The notes beneath the pieces were generated by a model. That model saw only the letters and a program-made list of their open reading frames with translations. It was not told the DNA's origin and did not search any database. Of a DNA stretch of 64,000 nt, positions 12,701-21,893 are shown piece by piece (within the stretch, counting starts at the first letter, position 1; every line of letters begins with the position of its first letter). The stretch covers positions 14,521,628 through 14,585,627 of the forward strand of contig NC_087075.1 of NCBI RefSeq assembly GCF_026151205.1, read 5' to 3'. This stretch comes from Bolinopsis microptera. Taxonomy: Eukaryota > Ctenophora > Tentaculata > Lobata > Bolinopsidae. Both the position numbers and the translations under genes were made by a program.

Positions 12701-15700
12701 ATATCCTGACAAATCTTTGATCTTATCTTCTGGAATTGTTAGGCCATTGAATTTAACATCACCACTGACTTCCAGTTTTCTGGGCAGTCTGCTCGCCAGT
12801 GCGTTTAAAAGCGTGGTTTTCCCAGATCCACTGGCTCCGAGTATTGCTACAAAGTCACCTGGTCGAGCAACTCCAGATACTTCGTTTAGTAAGATATTTG
12901 GGATTAGGTCTGACTTTTTGTTTCGCATACAACTGAACCCTACAGATAGAGGGGAAAAAACTGACAAGTTTTTCCAGGTTAGATGAATTTCAGAGGGGTT
13001 AGTTAGATGAATTTCAGAAGAATGGGATCTATTCTTGCTCTTGTCAGGTGATGATATTCCTTCGGTTCGATCTAACTTTAAACTCTCTTCTGAAACCATA
13101 TCGATAATCTACTCTCCTGCAAAAAGTGTTATAAGAAAACAGGTTGCCGATAATATCACTTAAAACTATCTAAGTTACAGATTGAGATAAATGAAAAGCA
13201 ATGAAGGAAGTTAACTGATATTATTAAAAATAAGACGTGATTATCAGCGAATGTAGTGTAGAATTCTTAAATGCTGTTGAGCCAATAAGATAAGTAAAGT
13301 TTTCAGGAATTTCTGGAGAAAAATAATTATCAAAAATTTGTGTTAAATCGTTTTATAAGAATAAATTTATCGTTAGTTTTATGTCACCGAACAAAGGTTT
13401 AGCACATCAAAACTGTATTTTAAGAGATTCTTTGTTTACTCAATTTCAAAGCCAAATAAAATTTATATGGATCCATGGTTTGAAATATAGTGTTGATAAC
13501 TTTATGATCATGCATGGCTCGCTGAACGGGATTTTAGCGAAACTTTAAGCCATCATTCATTGACCATAGTTTGTTACCGAGCAGTCTTGTAAGGAAGAAG
13601 TAAACAGGTTAACAGATTGCATCCAAGTCCAATAACAAAATTGCAAACCATATTGGGCCACCACACCTCACTTGGGTTAATCCCCATTTCAAGTAAAACA
13701 GTTGTGCCATTATATGGACATTCTTCATCACCACAGTCCAGTGTTAGATCTTTGAATTCATTGACCATCAAGGTGTGATATCCATATCTTATCCAGGACA
13801 GGTATTTAAAAACAAAGAGGTGAACCCCAACCCCGTCATCATCCTTCAGAAAGCCTCCAAGGTAAATGAATGGTGCAGTGAATGCTGCAGGAATTGCACC
13901 GGCTACCTTTGGATTTTCTGCCGCTACTCCTATCAACCAACCTATACCATTAGATGTCCAGGTTAGGAGAAGCAAACAAGCATAGGCGGTGAAAAATGCC
14001 TGTAGATCCGCTCTTAAACCTACCACGAAGTAGAAGATAGCTAGTTCAACGAGAAGAGACGGAATGACGAACAGGTACTCACAGAACACAACCGAAAGGA
14101 AATAAGACAGGGTTGAGTATAGTCCATTTTTATATTCTCTCCTGATGACGGGGAATTCCAATGGGATTTTGAGTGCAGAGCAACCTATAGACCTTACTGC
14201 ATAGACCAACACTAAAATGAAAATAACGCCACCTTTATCCACCTTGACCGTATCAATGTTATTGCTTGTGTTAAAGTAGAAAAATCCCAAGAAAACGATA
14301 GCAAGAATATCCGAAATAAATCTTCCTCGGGCATATTTGGGATTCCTTTTCATCTCTCTTACACTTCTGCAGAGGTTCTCCGAAAACTGACCCCATGTTG
14401 TAGCTTTATGTGTGGTAGTTACATCTTTGTTGTTAATATTGTTGGGATACTTTGAAATTGACTCAATGTCAGTGATGACTTTTTTGTAGAATTTCGATCT
14501 CTCGTAAGATTGTACGATGTCGGCACATCTTTCTCTACATTTGACCTCGTCGTCAGATTTTATAGCAAGAGTGTAGATGAAGTGATCGGCTGGACAGTGG
14601 TACGGAGGACATGAGTATCCAGCTTCTTCAAAGTGTGTCAGAGCATCAGTGTGGCTGCCAAAAAATGCTATTTTACCTTCCGATAACAGACAAACTTTAT
14701 CAAAGAAGTCGTAAAGAACAGACGAAGGCTGATGGATAGTGCACAATATTGTGCAGCCAGATTCAGCCAGATCTTTCATTATTTTGATTACGCTTTCTGC
14801 CATGAAACTGTCTAGTCCACTGGTCACCTCATCTAAGAATAAAAGTGAAGCCCCAAAAATAAGTTGAGTTGCCACAGCTAACCTTTTTTTCTCTCCTCCT
14901 GAAATACCTGGCCGGTCAACGTCACCTACAAAACTGTTCTTTATTTTGCTCAACCCAACCTTTTGAAGAGCTTCAAGTGCCATAAGCTCTTTTTCTTTCC
15001 TTGGTATAAGTGGATCTAGCTTTAAGCTTGCATAAAAGAAGATAACTTCACATACTGTCATTGAAGCGACGAAGGTATCATCTTGTCCTACATATCCTGA
15101 CAAATCTTTGATCTTATCTTCTGGAATTGTTAGGCCATTGAATTTAACATCACCACTGACTTCCAGTTTTCTGGGCAGTCTGCTCGCCAGTGCGTTTAAA
15201 AGGGTGGTTTTCCCAGATCCACTGGCTCCGAGTATTGCTACAAAGTCACCTGGTCGAGCAACTCCAGATACTTCGTTTAGTAAGATATTTGGGATTAGGT
15301 CTGATTCGTTGCCTCTCGCACAACAAGATTGTATAGGAACAGGGGACGTCGAGAGAACTGTCAAATTTTGCCAGGTTAGATGAATTTCAGATGGATGTGA
15401 TATAGTAATTCCTTTTTCAGTTGATGAATTTACCTCGGTTTGATGTAAGTTGAAACTCTCTTCTGAAACCATATCCTCTTCTGCTAATAGTAGTATGAAT
15501 ATTAGGAAACTGTTGCAGAAACATTGCCGATAATATCACTTAACAGGGGTCGTTACGTAATCATTTTTTAGTTTTACTATTTTTTGACACAACAGCTATG
15601 TGTAAAACTTTTACACATAGCTATTGTGTCAAAATTACACTAGCGTTTGGAAATCACTTACAAATAAGCGATAAATCAAAAGTTGAAAGGGGAATGTGGA

Positions 15701-18700
15701 TAGAATGAGTTAAATGCTATTATTCTAACTGAAATGTGGATATCATTTGAAGTGAACTATAAATAAAACGTTCGCAGCAACTTCAAGTTATCATCAGTTA
15801 GTTTTACCCAAGAAAAGTTAACCTTCGCAAATTAATTGCACGGAAATAAAGCGCATACAGATAAAATTCGTACAAAAGAAGACAAACAAAATCCCGAAGA
15901 ACAAAGGAACAAATCTTAAAAACACAGCTAAGAAGACGTCGTGTAAAGGACATAACTTAATTTTGGTTAATAATTAAGTAAGGTAATTCTAGAAGTGTTA
16001 ATTTGCCGTTCTTGCAATTATTCTGGTTTTGTTTTAGGAATAATTAATATTTAGAGGTCAAAATTCGAGAAGGATACATATTTATCGTGAAATATGTTGA
16101 CTTGAATGCAACTGTAGAGTATTTAAATAGATACAGGAGTGTAGATTACACAAGCTTAGCCTATTAGCTAGTTCGCTAACAAATAACTAGCTGAAATGTA
16201 ATATTAAACTATTAAAAGCTTTTAAAAACGTCTTAACACATAATATCACAAATATAGGAGAGTTACCTGTGTGATGAGAAATTAAATCAATGCCAAGTTA
16301 ACTGAATTAATTTACACAACCACATAGCCATTAGCCAGGTTCATGTGCTAGATGTAATAGAAAAATGTGAGGAATATGGGGGTAGCACAACTTTCGATGT
16401 TATTTCTAGGAAAATATATAATTTGATTCGGATCGCTAGGACGTGGAGAATGTAATGGACATATTTCTTAAATATGCTGTAGTTCAATGAGTATGTAATG
16501 TGTTCTAGGAACGTTCTAGAACGTTTTGCCCATTAGATATAGATTTGCGGATTTCCGAAGGATCATATTACACAATTGAAAGCACCTATCTGTACCGTGC
16601 CTTTCTATTTATTATCGTAGACCCTTATAATATAATGCAGTAAAGCGCAGATATCCGTAAATGTTTAAAAAATAATAATTGTTTTTAATTGTATGTGTTT
16701 GTTTGTTAACCATCGTTTAGTTTGCTGTTATAATACATGATGGGAAGTGGGATCTAAACTTATAATCCCATCAAATCTGTGTGTACGTGTGTGTGTAATT
16801 TTCTAACGGTTTAATATTAAAACGGTAAGAGTTATGGGACTGGTTTTTTTTGGTATAGTTTCGACAAAACTCTGACGAAGCCAATAAGCAATTTTTTAAA
16901 TCGGCCGGTTGTAAGTGGTTTAATTGATGGTTTTGTACCCCAAATGTGATACTAAAGTGTCTCACTTTTTCTCCCCTCTCTCTCAAACACACTCTCTCCC
17001 CATTTACAGCTCCCCTAATTACTACATAATTAGTTAATTCGGCGGTGGAGCCTTATTAAGTATAATTACTATTGGGTACGTATTACGTACTGGGCGCTCA
17101 AAATTAAATTTACTCTAATGCGGCCAGTTTTAAATGCAACAATGATCTAACCTGAAGCGACTGCCCCAGTGGCAGAAATCAGAGGAGATAACAAAGACAG
17201 TGTGGGGGTCTGCCAGCAAGGGTTCCAGAACTTTAGCGTACTGTTTAGCGTGATCACCTGACACGTCCCCTACTATTATTGAGACGATTTTAAAGTTGTC
17301 TTTATATCCTTCCATCACCTGGCAAGGGGAATTGTCACTTAGGCATCCATTTGATTAATTCTTTTTATAAAAATCAGTAAATATAATTTCAATTACATAT
17401 TTTTATAATAATCCAGCTTGATAATCTATTATTTGATGATCTATTATTTAAAATCTTTTAAAAAGCAACCTAGCTGGATAAATAATAATGGGCGGTTAGA
17501 TACCAGACGGCCGCTATACGGCCACCACACGGCCACCATACAGCCATCACACGGCTACCAGACGGCTACCACACGGCCACCACACGGCTACCACACAGCC
17601 ACCACACGGCTACCACACGGCCACCACACGGCCACCATAAAGCCACCACACGGCTACCACACGGCCACCACACAGCTACCACACGGCCACCACACAGCTA
17701 CCACACGGCCACCACACGGCCACCACACGGCTACCACACGGCCACCACACAGCTACCACACAGCCACCACACAGCCACCACACGGCTACCACACGGCCAC
17801 CACACAGCTACCACACGGCCACCACACGGCCACCACACAGCTACCACACGGCCACCACACAGCTACCACACGGCCACCACACGGCCACCACACAGCTACC
17901 ACACAGCCACCACACGGCCACCACACAGCTACCACACGGCCACCACACGGCCACCATAAAGCCACCACACGGCTACCACACGGCCACCACACAGCTACCA
18001 CACGGCCACCACACAGCTACCACACGGCCACCACACGGCCACCACACGGCTACCACACGGCCACCACACAGCTACCACACAGCCACCACACAGCCACCAC
18101 ACGGCCACCACACAGCTACCACACGGCCACCACACGGCCACCACACAGCTACCACACGGCCACCACACAGCTACCACACGGCCACCACACGGCCACCACA
18201 CAGCTACCACACAGCCACCACACGGCCACCACACGGCCACCACACGGCCACCACACAGCTACCACACGGCCACCACACAGCTACCACACGGCCACCACAC
18301 GGCCACCACACAGCTACCACACAGCCACCACACGGCCACCACACAGCTACCACACGGCCACCACACGGCCACCACACAGCTACCACACGGCCACCACACA
18401 GCTACCACACGGCCACCACACGGCCACCACACAGCTACCACACAGCCACCACACGGCCACCACACGGCTACCACACAGCCACCACACGGCCACCACACGG
18501 CCACCATGATACTGCTACCACACGGCCATCATACGGCCACCATACGACTACCACACGGCTACCACACGGCTACCATACAGCCACCACACGGCTACCACAC
18601 AGCCACCACACGGCTACCACACGGCCACCACACGGCCACCACACGGCTACCACACGGCCACCACATGGCTACCACACGGTTACCACACGGACACCACACG

Positions 18701-19947
18701 GCCACCATACGACTACCACACGGCTACCACACGGCTACCATACAGCCACCACACGGCTACCATACAGCCACCACACGGCTACCACACAGCCACCAGACAG
18801 CTACCACACGGCTACCACACGGCCACCACACGGCTACCACACGGCTACCACACTGCCACCACACGGCCACGACACGGCTACCATACCATAACTCACCTTA
18901 GCAATATACGGATACTGCATCTCCAGACTGTGTTCGTTTTCATCATCGTAAACATCAAAATCAGTGAAAAGTTCAGATTTGTAGAGCTCTGAAACTGTTT
19001 CAGAGTCTGTGGTGAGATCGTAAAGGGGTGTTTCAAACTTAGAACACTTGCTAAGGGCACATCCTGAGGGAGCAGTGTGTTACTATCGAATATATAGGAG
19101 GGCTGCTTAAGGATTACAGTGCAATGGTTAAATATTCATGATCACAGAAGTTTATAAACAAACATTCAGTCATCTAACCTAGTAAATTTGATGTCCAAAG
19201 CTATTTTGCATTACAAACTGATATCGCATTATTTGTACCATGATTACAGATTCTACACAAACCACTCTACCAACTCACCGGAAAGGTATCTGTTATGACT
19301 GGGACCCAACACGATTATCCTACTTGTAGTGGCGGGATTAATGCTCTTGAACCCGTGCGCGCCTGTCTCTCCACAGTATGCTAGTCCCGCGTGAGGACTG
19401 ATTATTGCACGTGCTGCAGTGACTGGGGTGTCCGCGTGGTTCAGCCACTTTCCTAGCTCGCTATCTGAAATTAGGTGTTAATTAACGTTAATAAGCAGTT
19501 GATTAACGATTGAGTTCTAGATTAGTGATTACTGTTTTGTTAAATTTGATATTTATAAATATAGAATTCGCACTTAGTGGATTTTTTAAAACATATTTAA
19601 TCAGACATATTACATTTTTGGATTTTTCTTTGCTCCTAGCGTTAAACCTAGATTATTGATTAGGGATGGTTATCAAAATACGTAAGCTAAATTCCGGTCA
19701 TTTTATACCCAGACCCCCTCCCTCAGGTCCCTTTTCCATAAGCTGCTTTATACATAGCAATTGCATAGAAATAACACTGACGAAAAACGTTTCCAACCCC
19801 CTCCCCTAAGTTAGCTTACGTGAAATTAAACGAATGATTATTACGTGGTGTTAAATGAATAATCTCTAATCAGACAAATTTCTCACCGAGTTTATTTTTC
19901 CCGTCGCTGTACCAGGATCCTGCGTGTGTAGCTCTGCGTCTAGTCAT
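9734..19947 (-). CDS. MEMO1: MEMO1 homologue, complete, 6 exons, 296 aa
   Basis: Exons in order are 19947-19887, 19464-19279, 19063-18897, 17318-17152, 10281-10214 and 9975-9734 (61+186+167+167+68+242 = 891 nt). All are GT-AG and the phases close exactly; human MEMO1 is 297 aa. Recognisable segments are THAGSWYS near the N terminus, IISPHAGLAYCG (metal-site His ~45), VLGPSHN (His ~77), EHSLEMQYPY, VISSDFCHWG (Asp and His), NTICGR (Cys) and the C terminus DSSVSYASGALTIS. All conserved residues of the MEMO active-site-like pocket are present. MEMO proteins are cytosolic copper-binding redox/motility factors of the MEMO/AMMECR1-adjacent fold. The start was chosen because the exon begins MTRRRATHAGSWY. 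That ATG lies in the first unit of a 31-bp minisatellite. The 6.9-kb intron between exons 4 and 5 contains two ABCG genes on the same strand. Arrays also flank the exon 3 donor and the stop codon. Confidence 0.95.
11186..13099 (-). CDS. ABCG (white-type) half-transporter, copy A, 637 aa
   Basis: A single-exon ORF with the ABCG order of nucleotide-binding domain followed by membrane domain. Walker A GASGSGKTT lies at about 88-96, Q-loop Q136, signature ISGGEKK at 196-202, Walker B LLFLDE at 216-221 and the H-loop histidine at 253. About six hydrophobic helices follow from residue ~380 to the end, with an extracellular loop containing a Cys-rich LDCGDEECPYNGT segment before the last helix. Family members dimerise and export lipids, sterols or small metabolites; the substrate cannot be told here. 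The sequence just upstream of the ATG is a good 3' splice site (TTTTTGCAG), so a 5' non-coding exon is likely. It lies inside a MEMO intron. Its NBD is almost identical to copy B while its TM domain is clearly divergent. Confidence 0.96.
   Translation of the reverse strand: MVSEESLKLDRTEGISSPDKSKNRSHSSEIHLTNPSEIHLTWKNLSVFSPLSVGFSCMRNKKSDLIPNILLNEVSGVARPGDFVAILGASGSGKTTLLNALASRLPRKLEVSGDVKFNGLTIPEDKIKDLSGYVGQDDTFVASMTVCEVIFFYASLKLDPLIPRKEKELMALEALQKVGLSKIKNSFVGDVDRPGISGGEKKRLAVATQLIFGASLLFLDEVTSGLDSFMAESVIKIMKDLAESGCTILCTIHQPSSVLYDFFDKVCLLSEGKIAFFGSHTDALTHFEEAGYTCPPYHCPADHFIYTLAIKSDDEVNCRERCAEIVQSYERSTFHTKVNTDIESTSKAFKNINNSYIETKLKAKFWDQLSETFRRSLTEGLRNPRITRARFAVCIIISFILGFIYFGTDNDISSVRTNKSGLFFMCVLSFTASSMNFSALRIALEINIIKREYQNGLYTILPYFISVVLLELLALVPFVLLALVIFYVMSGLVISAGAFSTAFVSLLVSCFTSSGIGWFVGVAAEDPTSAKAISASIVLPFMPVMGLLKHVKETVYLIPIKYLSWLRYGYHAMMINEFKDLTLDCGDEECPYNGTTILLDMGINPGDLWWPNMACNFTIGVVITVMASLLLAFKARQ
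13144..13163 (-). promoter_or_regulatory. 20-bp block shared by both ABCG leaders
   Basis: ttgccgataatatcacttaa (plus-strand reading) lies 45 bp upstream of the ATG of copy A. The identical block recurs at 15524-15543, 52 bp upstream of the ATG of copy B, while the sequence between block and ATG differs. In both leaders a 3' splice site (TTGCAG or TTAGCAG) lies between the block and the ATG. The block may therefore be a retained promoter or intronic (branch-region) element. Confidence 0.55.
13574..15472 (-). CDS. ABCG (white-type) half-transporter, copy B, 632 aa
   Basis: A paralogue of copy A in tandem, 474 bp upstream on the same strand. It has the same NBD motifs: Walker A GASGSGKTT, signature ISGGEKK, Walker B LLFLDEVTSGLD and H-loop TIHQPSS. 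The roughly 300-residue NBD differs from copy A at only a handful of positions (for example GYS/GYT, KCRERCAD/NCRERCAE). The membrane domain after about residue 330 is diverged (GVGVHLFVFKYLSWIRYG against VYLIPIKYLSWLRYG), and the first ~50 residues also differ. This mosaic is expected from gene conversion of the NBD or from strong purifying selection on a recent duplicate. It ends with YKTAR and stop. Confidence 0.96.
   Translation of the reverse strand: MVSEESFNLHQTEVNSSTEKGITISHPSEIHLTWQNLTVLSTSPVPIQSCCARGNESDLIPNILLNEVSGVARPGDFVAILGASGSGKTTLLNALASRLPRKLEVSGDVKFNGLTIPEDKIKDLSGYVGQDDTFVASMTVCEVIFFYASLKLDPLIPRKEKELMALEALQKVGLSKIKNSFVGDVDRPGISGGEKKRLAVATQLIFGASLLFLDEVTSGLDSFMAESVIKIMKDLAESGCTILCTIHQPSSVLYDFFDKVCLLSEGKIAFFGSHTDALTHFEEAGYSCPPYHCPADHFIYTLAIKSDDEVKCRERCADIVQSYERSKFYKKVITDIESISKYPNNINNKDVTTTHKATTWGQFSENLCRSVREMKRNPKYARGRFISDILAIVFLGFFYFNTSNNIDTVKVDKGGVIFILVLVYAVRSIGCSALKIPLEFPVIRREYKNGLYSTLSYFLSVVFCEYLFVIPSLLVELAIFYFVVGLRADLQAFFTAYACLLLLTWTSNGIGWLIGVAAENPKVAGAIPAAFTAPFIYLGGFLKDDDGVGVHLFVFKYLSWIRYGYHTLMVNEFKDLTLDCGDEECPYNGTTVLLEMGINPSEVWWPNMVCNFVIGLGCNLLTCLLLPYKTAR
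15582..15634. repeat. 53-bp near-perfect palindrome
   Basis: The 26-bp arms (15582-15607 and 15609-15634) surround a single central base. There is one mismatch (c/t in ttttgacacaa[c/t]agct). It lies 110 bp upstream of the ATG of ABCG copy B. It could extrude as a cruciform, or it could be a remnant of an element's inverted termini. Confidence 0.9.
15635..17151. other. MEMO intron sequence, no further gene seen
   Basis: AT-rich intronic DNA without splice-bounded open frames that match the MEMO phases. A small cluster of tctctc/acaca lies near 16975-17000. The other intronic stretch, 10282-11185, was also searched and holds nothing recognisable. Confidence 0.4.
17508..18885. repeat. 11-bp minisatellite in MEMO intron 3, ~125 copies
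   Basis: The units are ggctaccacac, ggccaccacac and agctaccacac in higher-order mixtures. Because 33 bp equals 11 codons, it makes long spurious His/Thr/Pro frames. Its right edge lies about 11 bp inside the donor of MEMO exon 3 (donor at 18896). Confidence 0.97.
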
Positions 19948-21442
19948 GTGTTACCCTGGCAACAGTACGTCTAGTCATGTGTTACCCTGGCAACAGTACG
20001 TCTAGTCATGTGTTACCCTGGCAACAGTACGTCTAGTCATGTGTTACCCTGGCAACAGTACGTCTAGTCATGTGCTACCCTGGCAACAGTACGTCTAGTC
20101 ATGTGTTACCCTGGCAACAGTACGTCTAGTCATGTGTTACCCTGGCAACAGTACGTCTAGTCATGTGTTACCCTGGCAACAGTACGTCTAGTCATGTGTT
20201 ACCCTGGCAACAGTACGTCTAGTCATGTGTTACCCTGGCAACAGTACGTCTAGTCATGTGTTACCCTGGCAACGGTACGTCTAGTCATGTGTTACCCTGG
20301 CAACAGTACGTCTAGTCATGTGTTACCCTGGCAACAGTACGTCTAGTCATGTGCTACCCTGGCAACAGTACGTCTAGTCATGTGTTACCCTGGCAACAGT
20401 ACGTCTAGTCATGTGTTACCCTGGCAACAGTACGTCTAGTCATGTGTTACCCTGGCAACAGTACGTCTAGTCATGTGTTACCCTGGCAACAGTACGTCTA
20501 GTCATGTGCTACCCTGGCAACAGTACGTCTAGTCATGTGTTACCCTGGCAACAGTACGTCTAGTCATGTGTTACCCTGGCAACAGTACGTCTAGTCATGT
20601 GTTACCCTGGCAACAGTACGTCTAGTCATGTGTTACCCTGGCAACAGTACGTCTAGTCATGTGTTACCCTGGCAACAGTACGTCTAGTCATGTGTTACCC
20701 TGGCAACGGTACGTCTAGTCATGTGTTACCCTGGCAACAGTACGTCTAGTCATGTGTTACCCTGGCAACAGTACGTCGATTCATGTGTTACCCTGGCAAC
20801 AGTACGTCTAGTCATGTGTTACCCTGGCAACGGTACGTCTAGTCATGTGTTACCCTGGCAACAGTACGTCTAGTCATGTGTTACCCTGGCAACGGTACGT
20901 CTAGTCATGTGTTACCCTGGCAACGGTACGTCTAGTCATGTGTTACCCTGGCAACAGTACGTCTAGTCATGTGTTACCCTGGCAACAGTACGTCTAGTCA
21001 TGTGTTACCCTGGCAACAGTACGTCTAGTCATGTGTTACCCTGGCAACAGTACGTCTAGTCATGACTCATGTGTTACCCTGGCAACGGTACGTCTAGTCA
21101 TGTGTTACCCTGGCAACAGTACGTCTAGTCATGTGTTACCCTGGCAACAGTACGTCTAGTCATGTGTTACCCTGGCAACAGTACGTCTAGTCATGTGTTA
21201 CCCTGGCAACAGTACGTCTAGTCATGTGTTACCCTGGCAACGGTACGTCTAGTCATGTGTTACCCTGGCAACGGTACGTCTAGTCATGTGTTACCCTGGC
21301 AACAGTACGTCTAGTCATGTGTTACCCTGGCAACAGTACGTCTAGTCATGTGTTACCCTGGCAACAGTACGTCTAGTCATGTGTTACCCTGGCAACAGTA
21401 CGTCTAGTCATGTGTTACTCTGGCAACGGTACGTCTAGTCAT
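19936..21442. repeat. 31-bp minisatellite, ~48 copies, at the MEMO start codon
   Basis: The unit is gtctagtcatgtgttaccc followed by tggcaacagtac, highly homogeneous (a/g variants at one position; one catgactcatg insertion near 21062). The first unit overlaps codons 1-4 of MEMO. Every unit therefore contains ATG ACT AGA CG on the minus strand, and read from any repeat ATG it gives a 12-codon frame ending TAG. Every unit also carries GTTACC-CT-GGCAAC, which fits the RFX X-box consensus. It occupies the place of the MEMO promoter and/or 5' UTR. The unique stretch 21443-21893 beyond it holds no recognised gene. Confidence 0.97.
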
Positions 21443-21893
21443 GCAGACCTAGGTCAGTTAATCAATTTATTAGGGTAGTGTAATGTGGTGAGCTGGTTAC
21501 AGCAGGGCGTTAGAGTAGTAATCTTTTTAGGATGTTGTAGTGAATAAAAACCGTTGGATTTGAGTGTAAGATTAGATAGATTAGTAAGTTATCGATTAGA
21601 TAGATTAGTAAGTTATCGAAAGAAAAATGCAATATAATAAGTATGTCAAAAATAATAGAACTTTTAAAATCTTTGTAAATTAATTAAACGGGAAATAAAT
21701 CGGAAGAAAAGTGACTACTATGCCATAAATTAAATTGTATTTCAAAAAATATTCAAAACATTGTTTTTCACGAAATCGTAGTTACATAAAATTCTGCACC
21801 TAAAGTTGGGACAAATATAATATTACATATTAACTATGTATTATTAACACACCATGGGCATAAACAATTAACACTGACATTAATTGCAAACTA

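Noticed and set aside
17418..18901. Long His-Thr-Ala-Thr frames
   Set aside because: They are an 11-bp minisatellite in a MEMO intron, in which 33 bp equals 11 codons. No coding support.
17508..21442. CRISPR-like arrays (the regular 31-bp repeats)
   Set aside because: The repeats are contiguous without unique spacers and the context is a eukaryotic gene, so these are minisatellites.
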